Assembly (NCBI GenBank): GCA_963975575.1
Contig: CAXBHL010000001.1
Coordinates: 248,001 to 312,000, forward strand
DNA length: 64,000 nucleotides
Reading direction: 5' to 3'
Source of the DNA: UBA6054 sp963975575
GTDB taxonomy: Bacteria; Planctomycetota; Phycisphaerae; Phycisphaerales; UBA1924
Shown: one piece after another, positions 9,648 to 19,315 of the stretch
Position numbering within the stretch: the stretch's first letter is position 1
How the letters are laid out: each line of letters begins with the position of its first letter
Made by a program: the position numbers and the translations under genes
The notes under the pieces: model-generated
The model's input: the letters and a program-made list of their open reading frames with translations, nothing else
What the model was told of the DNA's origin: nothing
The model's database searches: none

Positions 9648-10730
9648 CTACGGCGGTCCGCCCGCATCGACGGATGAAGTTTTTTTCAGCAGCGCCCGGA
9701 TCTCGCCGGCGTGGTCCTCGAGCCACTGGGCCTTTCGGAGCACCATCCAGACCGTCCTCGGATCGGCCGCCCCGCCGAGCACCTCATCGAGCAGCACGCC
9801 GGGCATCAACCCGACGACCGCCGGGATGTCCGCCGGGGCTCGCACCGTTTCCCGGTAGCCGCGCCAGTGGGCCGCCACGCGGTCCAGGTCCGCCTCGCCC
9901 GGCCAGCGCTCGGGCGGCTCGCCGGGGGCGCCCCGTGTCAGCGAGAACTGCACCAGCCCCTGGGCAACCTCGCGGGGGCGCGAGCCGCTGCGGGCGTTGT
10001 CGAAGTCGCACACCGCCACCGGCTCATCGCCGCGGAAGACCAGGTTGCCCGGGTGCCAGTCTCCGTGCACGAGGGACCTGGCCGAACCGCCCGCGTGCAC
10101 CGCCGCGCGGGTCAGCACCCCACGGACCGCGTCGGCGATCTCGGCATCCACGCCCCGGGCCCGGTCCACGCGGGCCGGGTCGATCACCGCCGCCTCGACC
10201 GGCGCGGCCCAGCCGAGACCCGCCGCGGCCACCGTGTCCATCGCGTTGTGCAGCTCGCCGAGCAGGGCCCCCGCACCGAGCGCCGCGTCCTTCGTCCGCG
10301 GGTCCGCGTTGCCGTCGATGTAGACGAACAGCTCGTAGATCCGGTCGTCGATCTGCACCATCGAGTTGTTCTGGCCCCGCGTGCCCACCAGCGGCGGCAC
10401 GCACACCCCGGTCGCCAGGCAGCCGAGCAGCACCTCGTGCGCGAACGCCACCATCTCCGGCGCATCCACGCCCCTGGCCCGACGCTTGAGCAGCATCGTG
10501 CCCCGGGCGCACGCGATCACCGCCTTCGGGCTCGCGGGCGTGCCCAGGGGGACTTCCTTCACGGATCGGATCTCGCCCAGCTCGTACCGGCCGAGCACCT
10601 CGTCCAGCTCTCGCTGCGTGAACCGCTCGCGTCCGTCGGGCCCGGGGCTGCGGGACGGCGTGGCGGCTGTGGGGGACGGCTTCTGGCTCACGGACAACCC
10701 CGCTCCCGATCCGGCCCGGGGGCCGCTCAC
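9648..10730 (-). CDS. Aminoglycoside phosphotransferase-family kinase
   Basis: 360-residue small-molecule kinase of the APH/choline kinase fold. The catalytic loop HGDWHPGNL and the metal-binding CDFDNA are both intact; LLKRRARG near residue 80 supplies the ATP-binding lysine. The substrate is not predictable; homoserine kinase-like or sugar kinases share this fold, so it should not be read as antibiotic resistance. The start is a GTG at 10730 that overlaps the stop of yicC by 4 bases (GTGA), indicating translational coupling. The first 35 residues are Ser/Pro-rich and probably disordered. Confidence 0.82.
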   Translation of the reverse strand: MSGPRAGSGAGLSVSQKPSPTAATPSRSPGPDGRERFTQRELDEVLGRYELGEIRSVKEVPLGTPASPKAVIACARGTMLLKRRARGVDAPEMVAFAHEVLLGCLATGVCVPPLVGTRGQNNSMVQIDDRIYELFVYIDGNADPRTKDAALGAGALLGELHNAMDTVAAAGLGWAAPVEAAVIDPARVDRARGVDAEIADAVRGVLTRAAVHAGGSARSLVHGDWHPGNLVFRGDEPVAVCDFDNARSGSRPREVAQGLVQFSLTRGAPGEPPERWPGEADLDRVAAHWRGYRETVRAPADIPAVVGLMPGVLLDEVLGGAADPRTVWMVLRKAQWLEDHAGEIRALLKKTSSVDAGGPP

Positions 10731-11611
10731 TCGGCGTTCTGGACCTGCTCCTTGATGCGGTCGATCGCGCCCTTGATCTCGACGATCAGGCGGCTCATCT
10801 CCGCGTCCGGGCTCTTGCTGGCGATGGTGTTGGCCTCGCGCAGCAACTCCTGGCTGAGGAAGTCCATCGTCCGCCCCAGCGGGCGGTCCTCGGTGCTCTC
10901 GAGCATGTCGCGGAAGTGCTTGAGATGCTCGCCCAGCCGGGCCAGCTCCTCGGCGATGTCGGTCTTCTCGGTGTAGACCGCGATCTCGCGCACCAGCACG
11001 CCGGGGTCGGTCTGCATGTCGGCGTCCTCGAGCAGCGCCTCCATGCGGCTCTTGAGCCGGCGCTCGTACTCGACCACCACCCGCGGCGCGATCTCCGTCA
11101 GGCGACTCAGTCGCCCGCCGATGAGTTCCAGGTGCCCGAGCAGGTCGTCCCGCAGGGCCACGCCCTCGCGGGTGCGCATCTGCACCAGGTGGGCCACCGC
11201 CAGCTCGACCAGCGGGCGGATCGCCTTGCGGGCCTTGTGCAGACGCTGCTCCTCGTCGCCGGGCGGCTGGAGCACGCCCGGCAACGACACCAGATCGGCC
11301 AGGTTCAGGGTGGAGACCTCAACGCCCACCGCCCCGGCGATCTGCTCGGCGTACTTCTTCAAGGCCGCGGCGTTGACCGTGTGGGCCGCCGCCTCGCCCG
11401 ATTCTGAGCAACTGACCGTCAGCGTGACCGACCCGCGCGACACCGCCGCGCGGATCTGCTGCTCCAGCTCGGGCTCGAGCGAGGCCAGCCGTTCCGGCAC
11501 GCGGATCGTGGTCTTGAGGAACTTGTTGTTCACGGAGCGGATTTCGACGCTGTACGCGACGTTCCCCTCGTGCGCGGTGGCGTCACCAAACCCCGTCATG
11601 CTTCGGATCAC
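10727..11611 (-). CDS. YicC/YloC-family endoribonuclease
   Basis: RNA endonuclease family involved in mRNA or sRNA turnover. The protein is 294 residues, the normal family length. It begins VIRSMTGFGDAT, the hallmark N-terminus of the family, and ends with KEQVQNAE, also typical. Conserved features include RSVNNKFLKTTIRVPERL, the central helical region, and RTMDFLSQELLREANTIASKS near the C-terminus. The GTG at 11611 is chosen over the ATG at 11599 because GGGAG lies 6 bases before it and because family members usually begin MIRSMTGFG. It overlaps the downstream kinase gene by 4 bases. Confidence 0.93.
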   Translation of the reverse strand: MIRSMTGFGDATAHEGNVAYSVEIRSVNNKFLKTTIRVPERLASLEPELEQQIRAAVSRGSVTLTVSCSESGEAAAHTVNAAALKKYAEQIAGAVGVEVSTLNLADLVSLPGVLQPPGDEEQRLHKARKAIRPLVELAVAHLVQMRTREGVALRDDLLGHLELIGGRLSRLTEIAPRVVVEYERRLKSRMEALLEDADMQTDPGVLVREIAVYTEKTDIAEELARLGEHLKHFRDMLESTEDRPLGRTMDFLSQELLREANTIASKSPDAEMSRLIVEIKGAIDRIKEQVQNAE

Positions 11612-11735
11612 GCGGATCTCCCGGAAACTCGGCCGTCGGTGCGGACGCGCACGGCCCGGAGCAGACCGGCCCGAACGGAACAAGATCGCCAGTGTACCGC
11701 CACCGGAAACGCCCCGCCCCCCGCCGTCCCGCCGA

Positions 11736-12245
11736 TCAGGCTGGCGTCTCGGCCGGCGTCTCGGCCGACGCGGGGTCGACCTCCGGCGTGCCGTCTTCTG
11801 ATTGGTCGTCGTCGCCGGCGGGCGTCGGGGCCGCATCGCCCTCGGGCGGCGTCTGGCCCTCGGTGTCCGGATCCGCGCCCTCGAGCGGCGGCAGGGTCTC
11901 GGGCTCTTCCGCGGCCGGGGGTTCGGTCTGGGATTCGGGTGTCACCAGCACCGGCTGCTCCACCGCGCCGGAGGTGTCCGGGCGGGCCACGAAGTTCAGG
12001 CCCACCGCCACGACCAGGTAGATGAAGAACACCGACACCGTGCCCCAGGTGAGCACGTCGCCGGTTTTGGTGCCGAACGCCGTCTGGCCGGCCCCGGCCC
12101 CGCCCCCTCCGGCGCCGAAAGCGCCGCTGAGCCCACCACCCTGCGGGCGCTGGATCAGCACGATGAGGATCATCGCCACGCAGACGACCAGAAAGAAGAC
12201 CACCAGCAGGTTGGTCACCACCGAGTTGAGCGCCAGTGTGAGCAC
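11736..12245 (-). CDS. secG: Preprotein translocase subunit SecG with acidic tail
   Basis: Small subunit of the SecYEG protein-conducting channel in the inner membrane. Two hydrophobic segments (about residues 10-32 and 63-85) flank the conserved cytoplasmic loop with LIQRPQGGGLSGAFG and the TKTGDVLTWGT sequence, which identify SecG. The GTG at 12245 gives 169 residues, against 75-110 for most SecG proteins: the excess is a C-terminal tail of about 80 residues rich in Pro, Glu, Asp and Thr, likely disordered. It lies 62 bases downstream of tpiA on the same strand, a common bacterial neighbour. Confidence 0.94.
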   Translation of the reverse strand: MLTLALNSVVTNLLVVFFLVVCVAMILIVLIQRPQGGGLSGAFGAGGGGAGAGQTAFGTKTGDVLTWGTVSVFFIYLVVAVGLNFVARPDTSGAVEQPVLVTPESQTEPPAAEEPETLPPLEGADPDTEGQTPPEGDAAPTPAGDDDQSEDGTPEVDPASAETPAETPA

Positions 12246-12307
12246 GACGGATGACTCCTCGTCCGCGGAAAACCGCCCGGGACCGTATCCCGGGTCGGGT
12301 CAGGATC

Positions 12308-13090
12308 CTAGGCGCGAGCCGCCCCGGCCCCCGCCCGCACGATGGCCGCGAAATCGGCCGCTTTCAGGCTCGCCCCCCCGATGAGCCCGCCGTCGATATC
12401 CGGCTGGGCCATCAGGGCTTCGGCGTTGTCGGGCTTCATCGAGCCCCCGTAGATGATGCGGACCGACGACGCGACGGTCTCCCCGAACAGTTGGGAAACC
12501 ACGCCCCGGATCTTCGCGTGGGCGTCCTGCGCGTCCTCTGGGGTGGCCGTACGCCCCGTGCCGATCGCCCAGACCGGCTCGTAGGCGATCACCACCCGGG
12601 CCATGTCCTCTTCCGACACCTCGGCCAGGCCCAGGCGGGTCTGGCGTTCGTTGACGGCGTCGGTCTCTCCGGCCTCCCGCTGCTCCAAAGTCTCTCCGAC
12701 GCACAGCACGCTGACCATGCCCCCCGCCAGCGTCGCCCGCAGCTTCCGGTTCACCGCCCGGTCGTCCTCCCCGATCACGTGGCGACGCTCGCTGTGCCCT
12801 GCCAGGACGGCCCCAACGCCGCAGTCGGCCAGCATGCCCACCGAGACCTCGCCCGTGAAGGCCCCGCTCGCCTGGTGGTACACGTCCTGGGCCCCCAGGA
12901 TCACCCCGCTGCCGCGGACCGCCTCGCCCACGGGCAGCAGGTACGGGAATGGGGGAAACACCGCCACATCGACACCCGAGGCGCCATGCACTTCCCGGGC
13001 CACCGCCCCGCCCAGGTCGGCCCCGGAGGCTCGGTCGGTGTTCATCTTCCAGTTTCCGCCGACAAAGGGCTTGCGTTGGGCGTCGTTCAT
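12308..13090 (-). CDS. tpiA: Triosephosphate isomerase
   Basis: Interconverts glyceraldehyde-3-phosphate and dihydroxyacetone phosphate in glycolysis and gluconeogenesis. 260 residues from the ATG at 13090, which has GGAG 9 bases upstream. Catalytic residues are all present: Asn13 and Lys15 in GGNWKMN, His99 in LAGHSERR, and Glu171 in AYEPVWAIGTG. The phosphate-binding IIYGGSMKPDNA and GGLIGGASL motifs follow. Open frame extends upstream to 13204, but that part is not homologous. First gene of the minus-strand cluster that continues into secG, yicC, a kinase and a PDZ protein. Confidence 0.97.
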   Translation of the reverse strand: MNDAQRKPFVGGNWKMNTDRASGADLGGAVAREVHGASGVDVAVFPPFPYLLPVGEAVRGSGVILGAQDVYHQASGAFTGEVSVGMLADCGVGAVLAGHSERRHVIGEDDRAVNRKLRATLAGGMVSVLCVGETLEQREAGETDAVNERQTRLGLAEVSEEDMARVVIAYEPVWAIGTGRTATPEDAQDAHAKIRGVVSQLFGETVASSVRIIYGGSMKPDNAEALMAQPDIDGGLIGGASLKAADFAAIVRAGAGAARA

Positions 13091-13249
13091 GGTCACACTC
13101 CATTGTGGCAGGGTTTCGGCGTTGCGGCGGTTCTCGGACCCACCGTCGGTCGTCCCTCGAGCCAGTCTAGTCCCGCGCGGTCGGGCCCAGTGCCGTTGTT
13201 CCAACGCCGCCCTTTCCGGGTCGGAGCGTCTTCGTCAGGAGCGTCAAGG

Positions 13250-15040
13250 ATGATCAGCCAGCCCCACGACACGGTCGATGTCGATGTTGTCATTGTCGGC
13301 GGGGGCCCCGCCGGTTCGACCGCGTCCACCCTGCTCCGTCGGTACAACCCCGAACTCTCGGTCTTGGTGCTCGAGAAGGAGAAGTTCCCCCGCGAGCACG
13401 TGGGCGAGAGCCAGCTGCCCGGCATCAGCCGCATCCTCGACGAGATGGGCGTGTGGGACAAGGTCGAGGCCGCGGGCTTCCCGATCAAGATCGGCGGCTC
13501 GTACACGTGGGGTCGCAACAACGACGTGTGGGACTTCGACTTCTACCCGGCCGAGGAGTTCATCGACGAGCCCCGCCCGGCGCGCTTCAAGGGCCAGCGC
13601 GAGCACACGGCCTTCCAGGTCGAGCGCGCCATCTACGACGACATCCTCCTCCGCCACGCGGAGTCCGAGGGCACCCAGGTCCGCGAGCAGGTCATGGTCC
13701 GCGAGGTGATGACCGAGGGCGACCGGATCACCGGCCTGCGCCTCGACGACGGCACGACCGTCCGGGCCCGGCACTACGTGGACGCCACGGGTCACGTCGG
13801 CCTGTTCCGCAAGGCGCTCGACATCGGCTCGATGGCGCCCAAGGAACTGCGCAACGTCGCTTTCTGGGACTACTGGGACAACGCCGAGTGGGCGATCAAA
13901 ATCGGCGTGGGCGCCACCCGCGTGCAGGTGCGTTCGCTCCCCTACGGCTGGATCTGGTTCATCCCGCTCGGGCCCTCGCGTGCCTCCGTCGGCCTGATCT
14001 GCCCCAGCGATTACTACAAAGACCGCGGGCTGTCGCCCAAGGAGCTCTACGCCGCCGCCATCGCCGAGCAGCCCGAGGTCCGCCACCTGCTCCGCGACGC
14101 CCACAGCACCAGCGGCGGCGAGGTGCTGACGACCAAGAACTGGTCGCAGCTGACCGACCGCCTCGCGGGCGAGAACTGGTTCATCTGCGGCGAGGCCGCC
14201 GGTTTCGCCGACCCCATCCTCGCCGCCGGCATGACGCTGGCCCACAACTCCGCCCGCGAGACAGCGTACTGCATCCTCCAGCTCGAACGCGAGGGCGACC
14301 GCGCCGAGTGGGTCAAGAACTGGTACGACGAGAAGAACCGGCGCAACATCGACCAGCACATCCGGTTCGCCAAGTACTGGTACGCCGCCAACGGCTGCTT
14401 CACGGATCTCCAGGATCACTGCGCCGACATCGCGAAAGAATCCGGGCTGCGTCTGACACCCCAGCAGGCCTGGCGTTGGCTGGCGCAGGGCGGCTTCGCC
14501 AACCAGAACGTGCACACCGCCGGCTTCGGCGCCTTCGACCTGGGCAGCGCCAAGTCGCTCGTCGAGCGGTTCTCCGGCGGCACGTCCAAGTTCGCGATCT
14601 CGCAGTACAACGAGTTCGAGCTCAACCTCCGCGCCGCCGAGGAGATCGACATCGGCGAGCCGCACGAGGGCGTCATCCAGCGCGTCCGTTGCTACCGCCG
14701 GGGCGAGGCCATCCTCCCCCAGGCCGGCGACTGGAAGAACCTCATCGCGATCCTCAAGACCGAGAAGGATCTCAAGACCATCTGCGACAGGGTCAGCCAG
14801 GCGGTGGTCGGCGCCGCCCCCGGCGCCAAGAACGCGATCCTCTTCCGCCACATCCAGGCGCTCGAGGCGATGCTCTCCGACGGGTGGGTCATGGGGCGCG
14901 TCAACCGCAAGCGTCCGACCATGCGATTCGAGGTCGGCGGACGCCTGATCCGCTCGGCCAAGGAGGCCCGCAAGGCCGCCGAGAACGCCAAGGCCGAGAT
15001 CGTCTTCAACACCCCCGAGCCCGTCGCCGACGGCGTCTGA
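13250..15040 (+). CDS. Flavin-dependent halogenase-like / geranylgeranyl-reductase-like oxidoreductase
   Basis: FAD-dependent protein of 596 residues. The dinucleotide-binding motif VVIVGGGPAGSTAS lies at about residues 12-25, followed by LEKEKFPREHVGESQLPGI, the sequence shared by flavin halogenases and related reductases. YGWIWFIPLG (near residue 235) matches the WxWxIP motif of flavin-dependent halogenases, and GEAAGFADPILAAGM is the second FAD contact. The last 200 residues are an unusual helical extension. The ATG at 13250 has AGGAG 8 bases upstream; the open frame before it is not coding-like. It stands alone between tpiA and a convergent membrane gene, with no biosynthetic cluster beside it, so the substrate is unknown and halogenation is not proven. 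Confidence 0.8.
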   Translation: MISQPHDTVDVDVVIVGGGPAGSTASTLLRRYNPELSVLVLEKEKFPREHVGESQLPGISRILDEMGVWDKVEAAGFPIKIGGSYTWGRNNDVWDFDFYPAEEFIDEPRPARFKGQREHTAFQVERAIYDDILLRHAESEGTQVREQVMVREVMTEGDRITGLRLDDGTTVRARHYVDATGHVGLFRKALDIGSMAPKELRNVAFWDYWDNAEWAIKIGVGATRVQVRSLPYGWIWFIPLGPSRASVGLICPSDYYKDRGLSPKELYAAAIAEQPEVRHLLRDAHSTSGGEVLTTKNWSQLTDRLAGENWFICGEAAGFADPILAAGMTLAHNSARETAYCILQLEREGDRAEWVKNWYDEKNRRNIDQHIRFAKYWYAANGCFTDLQDHCADIAKESGLRLTPQQAWRWLAQGGFANQNVHTAGFGAFDLGSAKSLVERFSGGTSKFAISQYNEFELNLRAAEEIDIGEPHEGVIQRVRCYRRGEAILPQAGDWKNLIAILKTEKDLKTICDRVSQAVVGAAPGAKNAILFRHIQALEAMLSDGWVMGRVNRKRPTMRFEVGGRLIRSAKEARKAAENAKAEIVFNTPEPVADGV

Positions 15041-15048
15041 CCCCGGAC

Positions 15049-16305
15049 CTATTCCGGGTCGGACCGGTCCGCGCCCAGGCCAAGGGCGTGGCCGATCTCT
15101 CCGGCCAGCCACCGCAGCTCGTCGTCGCGCCGCTCGGGGAAGAACCCGCGCTTGCCGCCCCCGGCCAGGTGCACCTGCAGCTCGAGCACCGGCTTGTCGT
15201 TGATCTCGGTCCCGCTCGGCCCGGCCGCCACGCGGTCGATCTCCGCGGCGTTCCAGCCGTCGACCCGGGGCTTGCCGATCGACTGGCGCGTGATGACCAA
15301 GTCGCGCCCGGAGACGTCGATCAGCCCGCGCCGCCGGCCGCTGCGGGCCGCGCCGTAGAACATCCCGAACCCGACCAGCCAGAACACCCCCACGATCAGC
15401 AGCGGGAAGATGTCCACCGCCGACGCGCCCTTGCCGGCCATCGACACGCCCCAGAACGTGCTGAAGATCGTGACAAAGCCCAGCCACAGGAGCGAGAAAC
15501 TGCCCAGCCCCTTGCTGCCCCTGAAGAAGCCCATCGGGGGCAGCGTCACCGAGATCCCCTCCGCCGTCTCGACCAGTTCGCCCGTGGCCCGGCGCGGGCG
15601 TGGCACCCGCCGTGCGCCCGGATCCCCCCCGGCGCGCGGGCGATCGAGCCGTTCCCGGAGCGACTGGGGCTCCTCGACCGCCACCGGCAGCGACAGTCGT
15701 TCGCCGATGGCGGCGGCCAGCGCGTCGATGGTGGCCCGCGGGTAGGCATGGGTCAACGCCACCTTGCGCTCGTCCTCGTCCGCGTGGACGCGTTCGACGA
15801 TCAGGTTGGCCAGGCCCCGACCCGGCGCGTCTTCCGGTTTGCCGGCACGGTCGCCCAGCCCCGGCTCGACGATCACCCGCTCGATCGTGTCGGCCCGCAC
15901 CGACCTGCGACGCCGGATCGGCCCGAACCGGTGCACACCGGCCACGCGCCGGGTGCTGATCTCGATCTCGGAATGCCCGAACGCGACCAGCACGCCGAAC
16001 CGCACCCCGCGGGCCATGAGCAGTGCGGCCACCGCCGGGATCAGCAACATCGCCAGGCCCGGGTTCGGCGCCCCGCCGCCCAGCAGGCCGGTCAGCGAAG
16101 CCCACCAAAGCCCGCGGCTGATCAGCACCGCGCCGGCGAGGATCGCCAGGCACACCCCGACGATGCCCAGACCGATCGGGCGTTGGTGCGGCACCCGGCG
16201 CGGGGGCAGCACGTACCGCACCCCCCGGGTCATCATCACCACCCGCCACGGCGCATCCCCGGCCCCGCCGGTCGGCTGTCCCAGGTCTCGGATGCTCGGT
16301 GGCAT
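15049..16305 (-). CDS. Membrane protein of unknown function with four hydrophobic segments
   Basis: Not recognised. 418 residues if the ATG at 16305 is used; the frame upstream of it is Arg/Thr-rich shadow of pckA. Two hydrophobic segments lie at about residues 47-67 (IGLGIVGVCLAILAGAVLI) and 80-110, then a soluble region of about 140 residues, then two more (FSLLWLGFVTIFSTFWGV, IFPLLIVGVFWLVGFGMFYG), then a soluble C-terminal domain of about 100 residues. The soluble regions have beta-rich, PH-like character (for example LVITRQSIGKPRVDGWNAAEIDRV), similar to bacterial PH-like membrane proteins, but this is only an impression. Convergent with the halogenase-like gene (8 bases between stops). 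Confidence 0.65.
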   Translation of the reverse strand: MPPSIRDLGQPTGGAGDAPWRVVMMTRGVRYVLPPRRVPHQRPIGLGIVGVCLAILAGAVLISRGLWWASLTGLLGGGAPNPGLAMLLIPAVAALLMARGVRFGVLVAFGHSEIEISTRRVAGVHRFGPIRRRRSVRADTIERVIVEPGLGDRAGKPEDAPGRGLANLIVERVHADEDERKVALTHAYPRATIDALAAAIGERLSLPVAVEEPQSLRERLDRPRAGGDPGARRVPRPRRATGELVETAEGISVTLPPMGFFRGSKGLGSFSLLWLGFVTIFSTFWGVSMAGKGASAVDIFPLLIVGVFWLVGFGMFYGAARSGRRRGLIDVSGRDLVITRQSIGKPRVDGWNAAEIDRVAAGPSGTEINDKPVLELQVHLAGGGKRGFFPERRDDELRWLAGEIGHALGLGADRSDPE

Positions 16306-16352
16306 GCCCGGTTCTTCGGCACCAAGGCCCGCCCGGCCCGAGCCCGGGCGCG

Positions 16353-16379
16353 AAAAAGCCCCGGGATCGATCCCGGGGC
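16353..16379 (-). terminator. Rho-independent terminator of pckA
   Basis: A perfect 22-base palindrome at 16358-16379 (GCCCCGGGATC and its complement) is followed on the minus strand by five T (16353-16357). It lies 33 bases beyond the pckA stop and before the next minus-strand gene, so it should end the pckA transcript. Confidence 0.85.
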
Positions 16380-16411
16380 CTTCGGTTGACGGCACCGCGC
16401 GGCGAGCGGGC

Positions 16412-18007
<1,596 letters not shown>

Positions 18008-18253
18008 GGACGACTCCTCGGCCCGGGCGGGCGTCAGTGTTCCCCCCGGGAAATGCGGCCGCGTCCGCCGGACCGGGGATCCCTCTCCCCCGGGCCGACA
18101 GACGCTGATTTCAAGGGGTCATGCTAGCCCGCGACCCCGCACATTCCCGCCCGGGAGGCCCCGGGCGCGGGATTTCTGCGGGCCCCGGGGCGTGGCCGAC
18201 GCCGGGTCCGGCGGCTAAACTTTCCCCCGCACCGCGCCCCGCCGCGGCGCGAT

Positions 18254-18328
18254 GGTGGCCATAGCTCAGTTGGTTAGAGCACCGGGTTGTGATCCCGGGG
18301 GTCGCGGGTTCAAGTCCCGTTGGTCACC
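18254..18328 (+). tRNA. tRNA-His (GTG anticodon)
   Basis: A full cloverleaf can be folded. The acceptor stem GTGGCCA (18255-18261) pairs with TGGTCAC (18321-18327). The D-arm is GCTC...GAGC, the anticodon arm is CCGGG-TTGTGAT-CCCGG with anticodon GTG at 18289-18291, and the T-arm is GCGGG-TTCAAGT-CCCGT. The extra G at 18254 opposite C73 (18328) is the G-1 identity element of tRNA-His. The 3' CCA is not encoded. Confidence 0.96.
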
Positions 18329-18340
18329 CTTGCCCAGGAA

Positions 18341-18365
18341 AACGCCCGAGCACCGCTCGGGCGTT
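18341..18365. terminator. Bidirectional terminator between tRNA-His and the fructosamine kinase gene
   Basis: A perfect 11-bp stem (18341-18351 with 18355-18365) has a 3-base loop. On the minus strand it runs into TTTTCC, a reasonable terminator for the fructosamine kinase gene that ends at 18430. On the plus strand it follows tRNA-His by 12 bases, with only a weak T tail. Confidence 0.7.
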
Positions 18366-18429
18366 GTCATGCGCACCCGCCCCACGCGGAACCCACTCCC
18401 CTCATAACGCAAGTGCTTTCCGTAGCGGT

Positions 18430-19278
18430 TCATTCGCCCCCGGCTCGCGCCAGCGCGGCCTCCGCACGCGCCCCGTACCCGCCGCCGAACAGAATCTCAT
18501 GGATCAGCAGCGGCACGATCTGATAGATGTGGACGCGACGCTCCCAGAATCCCGGGCGGATCGGGCGGACCCGCCCGTACGCCTCCCAGAACGCACCGGA
18601 CACGCCGCCCATCAGGTCGATAAACGCCAGCTCGGCCTCCCGGTCCGCCCAGACGCAGATCGGGTCGATCACCGCGGCCGGTTCCCCCCGATCCCACAGC
18701 ACGTTCCCCGCCCAGAGATCCCCGTGGACGAGCGTGGGCGGCTCGGGACTTTCGAGCAGCGCCGGAAGCTCGTCCGACAAACGGTCGATCGCGTCCGTGA
18801 ACCCCCGCGTCGTGCGCCCGAGTTCGTGCGCCCGATGCGCGAGCGGACGCAGTCGCGTCTCACCGTAGAACCGGCCCCAGTCTTCCCACCACCCGTTGGC
18901 GAGCGTCACCGGGCCGATCAGCGAATCCGCATCCCAGCCGAACCGCGCCGATCGCTCCCCGTGGATCCGCCCGACGATCCCGCCGAGCCGCCGTTCGCCC
19001 CCGGCCGAGCGGCGCCCGTCGTGCGCGACATAGCGCAGTGCCAGTACACGATCCGAGACCGCCACCACGTCCGGCGTCGGTGCGACGCGCCCGAGCCGCT
19101 TGAGCATCGCCGATTCCGCCCGCGTCCACCCGTTGTCCGCGCCTGAAATCTTGCACGCGAGGTCGCGTCCAGATGCGGTCCGGACGCGGAACACGCCGGC
19201 GAGGCAGCCGCCGTGGAGCGGCGACATCTCCGCGACCGGTTCGCCGATGGCGTCTTCGATCAGGCCGCGATCGTCCAT
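18430..19278 (-). CDS. Fructosamine kinase family protein
   Basis: Phosphorylates protein-bound or free ketoamines (ribulosamine or fructosamine), which promotes their removal (protein deglycation). 282 residues, standard for the family. Family-specific sequences include HGGCLAGVFRVRT near residue 22, FGWDADSLIGPVTLANGWW then WGRFYGETRLRPL in the middle, the catalytic loop LVHGDLWAGNVLW, and the metal site IDPICVWADREAELAFIDLMGG. The last of these matches the DPxxYxGDREADLA pattern of the family. Start ATG at 19278. It precedes a hairpin shared with tRNA-His and follows a PilZ gene by 37 bases, probably in one transcript. Confidence 0.92.
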   Translation of the reverse strand: MDDRGLIEDAIGEPVAEMSPLHGGCLAGVFRVRTASGRDLACKISGADNGWTRAESAMLKRLGRVAPTPDVVAVSDRVLALRYVAHDGRRSAGGERRLGGIVGRIHGERSARFGWDADSLIGPVTLANGWWEDWGRFYGETRLRPLAHRAHELGRTTRGFTDAIDRLSDELPALLESPEPPTLVHGDLWAGNVLWDRGEPAAVIDPICVWADREAELAFIDLMGGVSGAFWEAYGRVRPIRPGFWERRVHIYQIVPLLIHEILFGGGYGARAEAALARAGGE

Positions 19279-19315
19279 GGCACAGCGTAAAGCCGCCGAC
19301 CGGCCCGTTCCAGCC

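Noticed and set aside
9648..10730. Antibiotic-resistance aminoglycoside phosphotransferase
   Set aside because: Only the general kinase fold is shared; the context is housekeeping and no specific resistance motif is seen.
13244..16249. A 1,001-codon open frame antisense to the halogenase-like gene
   Set aside because: Composed of Gly/Ala/Val/Arg/Asp runs typical of a high-GC shadow frame; the plus-strand gene has clear motifs and a ribosome binding site.
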